Shown here piece after piece: positions 13,001 to 25,266 of a DNA stretch of 64,000 nucleotides. Position numbers and translations under genes: made by a program. The stretch comes from Circinella umbellata (lineage: Eukaryota > Mucoromycota > Mucoromycetes > Mucorales > Lichtheimiaceae): the NCBI GenBank assembly GCA_025093555.1, contig JAIWNF010000102.1:1-64000 (forward strand), written 5' to 3'. Every line of letters begins with the position of its first letter. The stretch's first letter is position 1. Below the pieces are notes generated by a model, which did not search any database, had not been told where the DNA came from, and worked only from the letters and a program-made list of their open reading frames with translations.

Positions 13001-16000
13001 ACATCTTTCCTTGATACAATTTCCCACTTACTACTCTCTTACTATATATATATACTACAAAAAAAACGAGCCATAAAGTATACATCTATGTAACGATGTA
13101 CAGTAAAGTTAAAAAAAATGGATTGTTTAATAATATTATCATTTTTCGGTTACGTAATAACTTGACTTTTCCTTTTGGGACAAAAAAAACACAAATACAC
13201 ACAGTGCGTGTTGCTATCAAATGTTTTTGTGCATTAGCAAAAGTAAGTAAACGAAACAATATTACGTATAACTTCTTCACAATTGTTTTTTCAATTAGGA
13301 CAGTGACTTTAGGCTGTGCAAATGAAATCGATTTCACATTACCACTTTTTAGATTCATTGATAGTAAATTATAAAACCAATACGTTGGAAGTTTATCTCT
13401 CTCTCTCTCTCTCGGAAAACCATCAACTTTACTTTATGAATGTAAATTGTAATCACATATTTTATTTTACTCTTCTATATCTTCATTCTGCACAGGTTGG
13501 AAGCCTTGAGCATAATCTAGGAGTAATCTCACCTTAAATCTATTTATAACAATCGTCAAAGGTTATTTGTAAATTACGATCATAGCTGCTGATATCATCT
13601 TGCTAAAACGTTTTCTTCAATACTCATAAATTTTGACGTGAACGCTTTGTGGAATCAATAAACATGTTTTTGTTTTTCATACATTTGACTTGTAGATTAG
13701 GGAAATTATTTTCTTTACGTATGAAATAATCATGAACAATTTGATAGACGGGTCTAACCGGTCAACCTTTTTAGTTGAATAAAAAAAATGACATAGATAT
13801 TAAGTTTATCTTATATATACAAACTATTGTAATGTCTCTTGTATGATATGATATTAAAACTCTTCAAATTCAATATAATACATATTATTTTCACATAATG
13901 AAGTTTTTTGTTACAACGCATAACGAACTCGTACGATACTTGTGCTAAATGTATTTTAGTTTTGTTTCAAAGTGATCGGTTTACCAAAAATGACATAGTT
14001 AAGTTAAGATACCAGATTGATAACTCAAGAAAGACACTAGAGCATTCTTCAAACATTAATTCCTCAGTAAAGTTACATCACATTATGGAAGTGTATTTTT
14101 TCTTTATTCTAATGATGCTTTAATTCAAGTAGATACGTATTGGGAAAAAAAAAAGAAATATTCACAAATCATATTAACACGAAGCAAATAATTACATATT
14201 TTATGAAAAAATACCCAATGCAAAGTAGCAGAATTATGGGCTTACAAATATCTCATAGAAAAAAGTGATTAGCAAAGTTTTCGGCTGCACTTAACAAACG
14301 AAATTAAACTCACTGAAGAACTAAATAATAAATTACGTATATCCTTACGTAGAATGATTCTTCAGCAAGAATTGAAAATTATTCTTGATACGTAATGATA
14401 AAATAATGACTCTATGAAAAATATTGGATGATGGAAGTGGTTCAGTCGCATCCTTTGTCGCAGTTGTCACATTTTGAATTTTTGTGCACAATTATACTTT
14501 TCATAAGTCTTTGAACAATGGTGATTGGCCTCCATTATCTCATATATACACATACCATTTGTAACGATATTTATTTCTTTTATAAGGCTACGTAAATGAA
14601 ATAGAAAATATGTACATCTTCAACTGTAAAATACATTTTTATGTCTCGCATAAAAGCATGTCATATATTAGGTTTTTCATACGTATAAGCCATGCTTGAT
14701 ATTACACACGGAAACATATATACTACAACATTTTTGGTGAATATATGATTGCGGTATACACGTAATATGTTGTGCTTTTCATTGCAAAAGGTATATATTG
14801 ATGATTAATGAACCTTTTTTGTATGTAATCTATTCAAATTCTTATAAAATTGTAAAAATTTTATGATACTTAGACTGTAGCTTGCTCATTTATATTGTCC
14901 ATGTGGTTTTATATTTCATGTTTTATATTTTTTTTTCTACCATTTACTATTCAAATAACAGTGACTAATTCTTTTTTTAAAAATATCGGATAGTAGATAA
15001 AAGTCAATTTAGAAAACATATACCTACAAATCAAGTAGTATAAGCTCTATCAAAAGTTAAGATCTTCAAGAACTCAAATTGCTGAATCATGCCTACATAA
15101 GCAGTATGCTTTATGCACCAAAATTCAAATAAGTTGCTTTAGAAACATATCAATGTATAATATAATTTCATAAGCACGCATGTTACTCTCGTTAAGATGT
15201 TAATCACCCTGATTACATTTAAAGTGAAATTGATGAGGATGTGAAAGTTAACGAATATGAAATTAATGGGGTTCCTCTGTATCTTCTTTTCCTCTCTTTC
15301 AGACTCTGTGATCGATTCCCTTTATTACTGAATAACATGAAATCAGGGCTGCTGATAAAAGGTAATACACAGCAAGCGCAATTCTTCTACTTCATATCAT
15401 CAATGGAAGATAATTTTTGCTACTAATCCATTGTTCCATACAAATATAGTAATTAAAAAGCATGTGCTAGCCGAGAGAATACGATTGGGTTTATCTTTCT
15501 TTTGTTTCATTGGGCGCCGAGTATTTTGTTTTCCGGATGAAATCGCTGATATTTTTATAGATTGAGCAACCTTGGAAAAAAAATCCCTATTTTTCTTGTT
15601 CATTCTTTTTGTTTCATCCATGAGCATCGAATGACTAAATGAAACACCTTTTACTATTCAATTCATTTCACATTATGAACAAACCCCTATGTATCAATTT
15701 ATTTGTCTGATATATATTAGATAATTGAAATATGAATATATAAACTTTAACTGATACGTATACTTGCTTATTATCAAGTGATTATAAATAATGTCCATCT
15801 TTTCGTGAAAAGTAACTTGCAAAAATGAACGATAAGAAATAGCTACTTTACAACAATACGTAAATAAAGAATTAATTACATAATTTTATTTATGTAAACT
15901 TATAAAAAGCGGGTATGTTTTTATACGATAAGAAACTGTACAAGTTTGATATGCAAATGATGTGGTTTTTTTGCCAATGATCAAGTTTTGTACTAGACTA

Positions 16001-17136
16001 TATATGGTATGGTATCATTTGTTGATCATTTAATTTACCAACCAAAAACGTTTTATTTTTATAACATCGTGGATATATCCTTAAGTAATGATAGGATCGA
16101 AGAATTAAAGAAAAAAAAAGATCATGTCATTAATATATAAGCTCAAATGGTATGGTTTTGCATATATATTAAAAAGGCGGAAAAAAAACATATATATGCT
16201 AAGTAAATAAATATGGATTCGAGATTACAGTTACATCTGATTTTTATATTGCGACACAAAGGGTTATAAATTTGAAAAAAAATAATTATTTATTATTAAC
16301 TTCTATTATAGTGACCAACAAAGAAAAACACACGTTCTCATTTAAAACATAATAGTATATCCGAGTTTACTTATATTTATGGCACTCTACATAGATACTG
16401 GGTAAGATATGATTGCTGAGGGGTATATGCCCAAGTTGGAACATATCATATTATTTTTTTCATATTTACATGGATTTTAATATTTATAGAATTTTTACTC
16501 ACTGTATAATTAACAAGTGATCTCATTACCATTGATAATTGATATCTTAAATAAGAATATTAATATACTCATATAGCCATACTATATACTATATATGTTT
16601 GTTATATATTAATTAAAATCAAATTACAACTATGATATATATATATTTAATTAATCCAAATAATTATTTTCTGCTTTTTTTATTATTAAAAAATTTGTTG
16701 TTGGCGGCTTCTAATATATATATTGACGAATTTTAGTGGTTCTGTGTGTGATATATACAATATATTATTTCAGACGGAAAGAAGAGGAATGTATGGCTCA
16801 TAACAAGAAACTTGTGTTGATCCAGAAGCCGGAAAGTGCTTTTTCTCTTTTTCTAGTAAGAAATGAAGGGGAAAACAAATTTAAAACCAATTCCCTATTT
16901 TGTAGAGCGGACTTATATTTTTATCAACAACAAAAAAAAATGTTCGAATCGCAATAATTGTTTTGTGTAACCATACCTGAGAGGAAGGTGAAAAATTAAG
17001 AAAAACACAGAGTTCCCCCATTACCCAAAACTTCTTGTTTCTTCTCTCACACGCTCTCCCTTTTCCCCCCCTAAATTTATATTTACTTTGTAGTCCAAAA
17101 CCCATTTTTTTTAACTTATTTCTTTTTAATGAAAAA
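10069..17136. other. Long AT-rich intergenic region
   Basis: About 7 kb without a gene I can support. It contains AT microsatellites (for example near 11,340), a short CT repeat at 13,399-13,413 and many poly-A/T runs. The open frames here (up to about 92 codons, such as the overlapping pair at 13,086-13,374) show no domain, no codon pattern and no splice-linked continuation. The first few hundred bases carry the sulfate permease promoter, and the last few hundred the bZIP promoter. Confidence 0.5.
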
Positions 17137-19092
17137 ATGAGTAATAATAACAATAACGAAAATAATGCATTTATTAATTGGATTTTAACCCAAGATCCAT
17201 CATCCGTTGGATTTAGTCAGCAACAACAACAATTCCCACAGCCACAACAACAACAACAAACTTGTTCAACAATGCCTCCAACTTCGAATTGTCAAATTCC
17301 TTTGGCTAATCCAGAAATATTACCTTATATTTTGGATGGCTCGACACCATCTGCTAATGCAACAACAAATAATATACCTAATGCTGCCAACTATCCACTT
17401 TTACCTTCTACAGTACCTATGGAAGCACCCGTACCAACCGGAACTATTTCGTCTTCTTCCGATAATTCTACTGCACCTAATCCACATAGAAGTCCTGTTG
17501 AAGACTTTAAAACAGAGGCAGCAATTACTTTTGGTAATAATAGTGGTTGTAATAACAGCAGTAATAATAATCAAAAAGATTCGAGTTACCTTGGTAACGG
17601 AGGTGATATGAAAAATCATCCACATCGTTCAGACGACGATGAGGATTATTTATCGGAATCACAGCTTAAAATGATGACTTCTAAAGAACGTCGACAGTTA
17701 AGAAATAAGATTTCCGCCAGAAAATTCAGGAATCGCCGAAAGGGTAAATAATTTTTTTTTTATTTGTTATATTTTTTTGTTTCAATCATTTCATGGCACT
17801 ATCATCATCCTTCCATTTAAATATTAACTGTAATCTTAAAAAAAAATTATATAATCATTATTATATATTTAGAATATATTTCCATGTTAGAAGCCGAAGT
17901 TCAAAAGCAAAAGGCCGAGAATAATCAATTACGATTAGAAGTGACCTTTATCCGTACTACGGCTGACAAGTTACAAAAGGAAAATGATCAGTTGCGTTTG
18001 GATTTGGCATTGTGTAGAAAGGGAATTAAATCAAACTCTTCTACTAATAACAACGAAGACAGTGTTGACAATGGTCAAAACAACAAAAACACTAACAACA
18101 CTACAACAACTATTATGGCTGCTGCTCATACAGTTCCATCATCCAATCGATCCTCCTCATTGTCACCCCCTTCATTAAACAATAGCTCTTTTAATGATAG
18201 TAGCAATGGTTCAACGTCAGATTGTTCTTCTTCTACTTCAAGTAACAATAATCCATCACCTCCTGAATTGATTGATCAATGGGATTTGGTATTTAATGAT
18301 AATCAATTGATTAATTATCCTATGCAACCTCAACAACAATTACAAGTCCAACAGCAACAACAACCATTCTCTTCTACCGCTTCGTTACCATCACAACAAC
18401 AACAACAGCAGCAGCAGCAATATCAACAGCAGTATTATCCTTATCACAATACATATTTAGCTCATGCTGCTATGCCCGATTGGGACTTGCACGAAATATT
18501 AAAAAAGGAGAAGGATGAATCAATAACATCCAATGATTTATTCCATAAATATCCACTCCTTGCACCAGCACTCATGTCAATTGTTCTTGGTCACACTATG
18601 TCCATGACAACAGAAGATTTGGTTTCCAATACAAAGTTATTACCGCCACCATCTGATCCTTTATTTATGCCACCAAAGGATGAATTGCCTCGATTCCATC
18701 CAAATGAACTATTTTTTGGCCCAAAGATTGGTAGTAGCAATAGTTCTTATAACAATATGTCTAAGAAATTCGGTATTTTAACTGGTGAAGATTTCCGATC
18801 AATTTGGGAAGCACAACAAGAACATTATAATACTATGGATTATAGCCTGGATGATTGGAACCCGGAAGAAGAAGATGAAACAGATGATAAAAAGGAAATC
18901 GTGTATGTTCGTATTGGTAATGGGGATAATGGATTACCAAAATATTGTCCATTAAATTGGATTCAACGTCAATTTTGTAAATTTGTTTATGATTATGTGA
19001 TTGCAAAATATCCTCATCTTGAAACACCTGCTCAACAATACCTTCCTTTGTGTGACAAGTTTCGTCGTCAACAAATGATCACCATGGCTTAA
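17137..19092 (+). CDS. bZIP transcription factor, Asn/Gln-rich
   Basis: Nuclear DNA-binding regulator. Two exons, 17137-17743 and 17873-19092, join in phase across one GT-AG intron that splits the bZIP domain, giving 608 residues. I chose the ATG at 17137 (MSNNNN) rather than the in-frame one at 17035, whose 34 extra residues look like translated leader. The basic region at about 188-206 reads NKISARKFRNRRKEYI, with the invariant Asn and Arg spaced as in bZIP proteins. A leucine zipper follows (about 207-250) with heptad Leu residues and Gln/Asn/Lys in between. The rest is poly-Asn, poly-Gln and Ser-rich activation-type sequence. A conserved-looking C-terminal block (about 565-608) has aromatic and Cys residues (QRQFCKFVYDYVIAKYPH). 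Convergent with the Atg22-like gene, 479 bases apart. The target pathway cannot be inferred. Confidence 0.9.
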
Positions 19093-19570
19093 CTTTTCTT
19101 TTATTACCCTCTTTTTAAACCACGTTCCCTTTTTTCTATAACATCTCTTGTCTCTCTTTCTCTTTTTCTCTCTCACACATACAAACATACATCACAAATA
19201 TTATTCTCTTTTTTTCATTGTTACTGGATTTTTTTTTATTTCCTTTTTTACATTCATTTCCTTTCTGTAAATAATATTTTGCTTTTTTCTTCATTATTTT
19301 TCTTTTTCATTTTTTTCTATTATTATTATTATTATGCCTACCATCTCCCAAATAGTAAACATTCCTTTCCTTTTTTTTTTTGAAACAAATTATTTTTTTT
19401 TAAAAAAAATATATATCAATTTTCTTTTCATTTTTTAATAATAATAAACATAAATTCTTATCGAATTTAAATCATTAACAATAATTCTTTTACATGTAAC
19501 AAAATAAAATAAAACAAAACAAATATAATCAGATTAAAAAGAAAACAACAAAGTAACATAAAAGAACAAC

Positions 19571-22305
19571 CTAAAATCCATATCCAAGATTATTATATCC
19601 ATCCACGGATTTTTGATAATTATTAGTGTTATTCGATGAAGGTGCAATAGAAGAATTAGTTCCTACTTCTCCTGTTATAGGTGGTATATACAGTACTTCA
19701 TTTTCTCCTTCACTATTCAACATATCATCATCAGTATCACGATCTAAAAATCCATTGCCTCCTCCTAACATGGCTTGTTGAGATTTTCTTCGTTCTTGTT
19801 CTTCATAAACTTTCAATCGAACTTCAGCCTTTTCCATATTTATAAAAGCAATGACTACAAGTGGAAGAACAGCAGTAATAGCGCATAATACAAATCCAGT
19901 TCGGGTATTTCGTGTAGCTTCTGTCACTGCACTGATAATAGCAGGACCAATGAATTGAGCTATTTTGGATACAATACCAAATAATGAGAAAAACATATTT
20001 TCTCGTCCAATAGGGATCAACTCGGACCTATATGTTTTTAAGCGAAAAAAGATAAAGAGTTCATATTCCCATTAGTGAAAGTAATCTTTTCTTTTTGTAT
20101 AAAATATAAAAACTTTTACATCAATGTTTGAGAATAAGCATAAAATGGTGCAGTAAATATTCCAAACTATAGGTGTAAAAAATGCTTTATTAGTTAGCCA
20201 GTCAATCATAAAGTTCCATCAAATATAATAAGATATATTTATGTACCCAAGCATTATAAACCCATATTTCTGCCTCAGTCCGAAATCCAATAGTTGAACT
20301 ACCAATGCCAACACAACACCAGATAGGCATTAAGGCAGAAAATCCAGTGGAAATTTGTAACATAGTCTTGGTGCTAAGATGAAATCGCTTTTGTACATGT
20401 AAAAATAAAAAACATCCAATAATGGAACAGACAGCTTGAACTAGGCTTAGATAGGTTTGCATCAGACCATCATAATCAGTAATTGTATAGGTTAACACTT
20501 GCGTCACTGCATTCATGCTTTGAACAGCATCAAAGAGTAAAAAATAAGCGAGAAGAAATACAAATGTTTGTGGTAGTCGACGATATTCTTTCAATGCTGT
20601 ACCTACTACATTTTTGTTGAATATTTCACAATGAGTATATCCGTAATATAATTTATAAGATTCTTCACATCCATTTTATTAATATCAAACTACATTATAC
20701 CAAAAATACGTATATACTATATTTTTCCCACTTTTTTTTTAAAAAAAAATAGTAATAGATAAAAACAAAATATATACTTTACGTGTTTTCCAACCATATG
20801 TAAAATAGTTTGCATTTCGTGGTAATGGTGGACCCGGTCGTTTCTTTTGTACGATAAACCAAGGAATAGCACATAATAACCAGTAAGCACCACACATGGC
20901 GCTATAAATCGAATTACTATAGGTTGGAACATTGTCCCATGATGTGCTATATCGTAAAGCCAATGCATTGCCCACAATGATATTAAAGATTGATATAACA
21001 AAAAAACCAATGTTGGACCAAGCTGTAGAGATAGTAGAGATATGATTTCGACTAAAAGATTCAATCACAGTATAATCCTCTTCACTAATAACAGTACTCC
21101 GTTTGGCTGCACGTACTTTTGGATCATTAATAGCTAATTGAGGAAAAATGGCCCAATAGAATACGAGAGAGGCACCATAAGAAACTTGTAATATAAGCAT
21201 TATAAGCATAGGTACACCCCAATAAGAACTAGCACTTTCGTTGAATGCTAAGAAAGCGATCTGTGCTGCGCAAGAAACGATGGTGACGACAAAAAGAATA
21301 TTTTGACTGTTGTTTCCATAATCGGCCAAGGAACCTATATGACCATCACATATCATAATATTATGAATATAATTAATTTAAAAAAAGAAATTGTTTGTTG
21401 CGTTCGCAATGATAATAATGGTAGTAGAAATGAGAATAAAATTATCTAATGTTTGTTGTATATATAGAAGTTGTTTTTTTTTTGTTTGTGTTTTTATTTT
21501 TGCTTTGGTTACCTATCGTTGTTAACAATAAAGCCTGAATCAATGCATTTATTCCACTAAACATAAGCATAACACTATCAACGCTAAGATTGGTAGATCC
21601 CATACGAATGATACATATGTTATCACTACTGCAGGGAATTGTACCCTCAGGACCCTGTGTTGGGTCCCACCCCGTTCTACTAATAAGATATTGCACCATA
21701 TTAGGCGCGTAACTATAATTGTTTATCTAATCACGAGACAAAAATATTTTTTTTTTAATAATTGTTGGGATATAAATACATGTTTTAATAGTTAGCCTTG
21801 CTCTTCTTTCTTGTTTATGTATGCATAAATATATATAGATTTTTTTTTTGCTTCTACTTATTGCTATCATTACTATTACTTACTCCGTTATTCTAATTGG
21901 TTATTATTATTATTGTTTTTCGGTGTTTGGATCGATTTGTTGTATATAACAATAAGTAATCCTATATATCATTAATACTCGCTTTATCATAAAAAAAAGT
22001 TGCTAATGTAAATAATATTACCCCGTTACTATTATTATTTTTAAATAAACATTATATTATATTAGCTATTGTGATTCTTACAAGATAGTTTTTTTTTAAA
22101 TTCTATCCAACTAATACGTAATTAATAAACAATTGCGTTTTACTTGCTAGTAGAAATAGTAAGCCCATCGTTCCCATGGTGTCGTTTGCGGAATTTTATC
22201 CCAATCTGGTAGTGGTCCTCCATCGTTCTTGATTTCTTCGTCTGTTGGATATTCTCGATTCAATGTCAAAATACGATTCCAATCTAAATATATCGATGAA
22301 AACAT
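19571..22305 (-). CDS. ATG22: Atg22-like vacuolar amino-acid effluxer (MFS), 5' exons uncertain
   Basis: Predicted vacuolar-membrane permease that exports amino acids after autophagic breakdown. Five exons are firm and in phase: 21513-21712, 20783-21334, 20247-20602, 20120-20166 and 19571-20027. They encode family landmarks: SLADYGNN after the first helices, RRLPQTFVFLLAYFLLFDAV, SQTLMSELIPIGRENMFFSL, and a polar tail. Multiple hydrophobic helices fit the 12-TM MFS_Atg22 fold. The N-terminus is probably the open frame 22148-22305 (MFSSIYLDW...PWERWAYYFY), which resembles the cytosolic lead-in to the first helix. It runs into an in-frame TAG unless the intron starts with GC at TA|GCAAGT. A 15-base microexon at 21858-21872 would join both sides in phase (594 residues in total). 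Alternatively the 52-codon frame is a separate small gene, or the 5' end is damaged. Confidence is high for the family and low for the first two exons. Confidence 0.8.
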
Positions 22306-23422
22306 CCTTTTTCTTTTATTATTTTGATTATTAAAAGGTTTCGAGAAAGAGAAATAATGAAGAGAGATAAAAAAAAAAATTGGTATAAGTTATAATAATA
22401 CTAAAAAAGAAAATCGAAAAGAAGAGTAAGAGGGAAAGAAGAACAGCTGGTGACAATTTTTTTACCTTTGGGCTCTCCTATTTTAGTTCTTTCCACTTTC
22501 TCCCTCTCTTTCTCCCCTTCTTACATGCTTGAAACAACTACAATAAACATATATGCGAGTGGTTATGCATTGATCTTTTTCTTTTTCTTTGGGGGGGGGG
22601 GAATGGGATGGGGGGGAGGTCTTTCAGCCACTTTTCTTTCAAGAATAACAATAGGAATGCCAAGCGACCTCTCACAGCATATCATTTTTAACAAAAAACA
22701 CCTGTGTATATACAAATATGCCTGTCACAGACTCGTTTCTATCATTTTCTTATTTAAACTGCGGTAAAGGATAATGACTCATGAAATATAATAATAATCA
22801 TAACGGTACGTAGTTAGAAATAAGTCACCAGGCTTAGAAAAAAAAAGACACTACATATGACAATTGTCTGCATCTTGGAAGGCAAAAAAAAAGGAGAACA
22901 TACACACTGTAGTTGTCCGATCTGATTGTTTTATACTCCCCCACGTCGTCTACTTTTGTACGACTATTGTAAGCCATCTTTTCCTTTTCTATTTTGACAA
23001 GTCAAGTATATTAGACTAAGCCTATATTTACTACAATAACACCCAACCAAAAAGTATCCATTTTTTTTTCTTTAAAAAAAAAAAGAAAAGAAAAAATAAA
23101 CTAACCAAGTTAGTTTTCTTTTTTATGCAATTTGAATATAAAATAATAATAGTAACAATAAATAAAAAGAGAACAAAGTTATACATTGAACAAAGCCAAG
23201 GAAAAAAAAATACAACATATTAATAGAAAAAGAAAAAAATGGGAGATGGACGTGGTAAAACGAAGAATGGGATTATAGGGTTATTAAGATAAACGATAAT
23301 AAGTCATTTGATTACCGATATGAGGATAAAACGAACCAAGAAAAAAAAAAAACAGAAATTTTATAAGAACAAAAAGTGATGGAACCAGGCGAATAAATGT
23401 GAACCAATTCTTTATAGTTTAT
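22306..23422. other. Intergenic region with a G-run
   Basis: Upstream of the Atg22-like gene and downstream of the Cdc50-like gene. It holds a G-rich patch at about 22,590-22,620 (a run of ten G followed by more G clusters) and poly-A/T runs. No gene is supported. The 105-codon plus frame across the G-run has no recognisable content. Confidence 0.5.
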
Positions 23423-25266
23423 TTATTCCCCCTTTTCAAGTTTTTGACGACGTTTGTTGGTTGGTAGACCACCACCTTCTTTACGCCAAGAAAGATAGTT
23501 CTCATCACCCAATTTTCTAATAAAAAAAAATATTAATAATTCATTAGTCAGCCACATACAAACTAAAAATAAATGATAATAACACAATGGGGATAACATA
23601 AATTTATAAAGATTTTGTACCTTGGTTTGATAAGTTGTGCCAATGCGAATATTAACCCAATCAAAACACAAAGACCACCAATAGCTAGATAGGCAATACC
23701 AATGTATGGATTACGGCCACCTAAAGGTGTTGTATTTGATAGTACGATCCATTTTGTACCTTGATATTGTAATGTTTCAAAATCTAATAAATCATTATCA
23801 TCATTTAAATCATAAATTTAGAAAATTGTTCCTTTTCATCCCCTAGTTCATATAATAGAATATACACCAATATTTTTAAAGAAGAAAAAAAAAATTGATT
23901 AGCTTAAACTTACTCATATCGATATGAACACGCCAACGATCAGCTGGAAGGTCATCGTGATCATTTCTTGCCCAAATTTTACGGAAATCAGGTAAAGCAG
24001 CCATATGCATCCAAACCATCAAACGCTCCATAACTTTTAAGTTAGGTGGTGGATGTTGCTCATCATATTCTCCATTTGGATAGCGAGGTGCCCAATTGGG
24101 TGGAGGAGTCAATTCTGAAGGGAGATACTCAGTATGTGCTGCATATTTTTGAAAATCTTCTGGCCATGCGATACCCGTTGTTGTAAATGTATAATTCCCT
24201 CCTGAAGTTACCGATGTTAAATTGGATGCCGTATCTATTATATATACATACCACTACAATACTTAGTTACCGCGCATAACAACAATTATACAAGCAGAGT
24301 AACAACACCCCAAATAGCAACAAATAATACATATAATAAATTTACGTTACCATTGAACATAGAATTAGCAACTAATCCACAAGGATATACAACTTTCCCA
24401 TCTCTTGTATCCAAGGGTCCACAATTAGTTGATAAAACACTTGGTGAAATACGATTTCCTAGTAGCTGAAATGGATCGTAATTTTTGATATAAAGTCGAT
24501 GATTTTGATAAAAGTTGGTCAATCGGTAATACATATAGATAGGGCCTTTCATAGTAGAAGGAATTGTAAAATCCAAAACACATTGTGAAATAGTTAAATT
24601 ATTGGGATTGCTCCAATCAGGGTCCATAAATTCCGATACGTTTTGATAATGATATGCTGGTGCTTCCATAGTGTTGGCATCAATCTCTTTTGACATCAAA
24701 TAGCTATATAAGCTCGGAGCCAAATAAACCGGATTTTCGTACTGCCCGCAGTATGAATAGTTGATCATGATTTCATCAACCTATTATATACACCACAAAT
24801 GGTTAATTTCTTTTTGGAATCAAATTGAGGGTTTTATTTTTAACAATGTCGCTGACAATAATGAAAAACAAGCTAAAATAAAATAAAAAATTAAACTTAC
24901 TTTGCCATTATTCCAATATAAAAGTCCACCAATGGGAAGGAATATAATGCCCATAATAAAAAATGCAGGTAGAACGCTTCGTGGAGTTAAAACAGGTTGC
25001 CATGCTGGGAGTCGTTGTTGTCGAAATGCTCCATCTATTTTAATTATACAAACATCACAAATGTTATTATATTAAAAAAAAAAAAGTCGAATGATAATGA
25101 TATTGGATAGGGGTCGAGACATGCCTACTGGTTTTCTAGACTTTTTGGGAGGTTCTTCTTCTTCATATTCATGTTCGCCTTCTTCTTCCTCTCCTTCGTC
25201 TTCTCGTTCTAATTCTTCCTCTCGATGAACCTGACGTCTATGTACTTGTTCTTCGTCTTCGGGCAT
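23423..25266 (-). CDS. LEM3: Cdc50/Lem3-family subunit of a P4-ATPase phospholipid flippase
   Basis: Accessory beta-subunit needed for ER exit and activity of P4-type flippases, which keep phosphatidylserine and phosphatidylethanolamine on the cytosolic leaflet. Six exons: 25125-25266, 24901-25034, 24351-24780, 23914-24234, 23621-23783 and 23423-23516, giving 427 residues, all in phase. An acidic Glu-rich N-tail leads into KKSRKPV, then [20 protein letters not shown] and the first membrane helix (about residues 62-85). A Cys- and Asn-rich ectodomain follows, with [18 protein letters not shown] and several N-glycosylation sequons. The second helix, [20 protein letters not shown], ends near residue 395, followed by a short basic tail. 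Intron 1 must use a GC donor (AG|GCATGT): the GT four bases upstream of it puts exon 2 out of frame. The family call is very secure. Which paralogue (CDC50, LEM3 or CRF1) is not decidable. Confidence 0.93.

Noticed and set aside
17035..17136. Upstream in-frame start of the bZIP gene
   Set aside because: The added residues (FLLSHALPFPPLNLY...) look like translated pyrimidine-rich leader. MSNNNN at 17,137 fits better.
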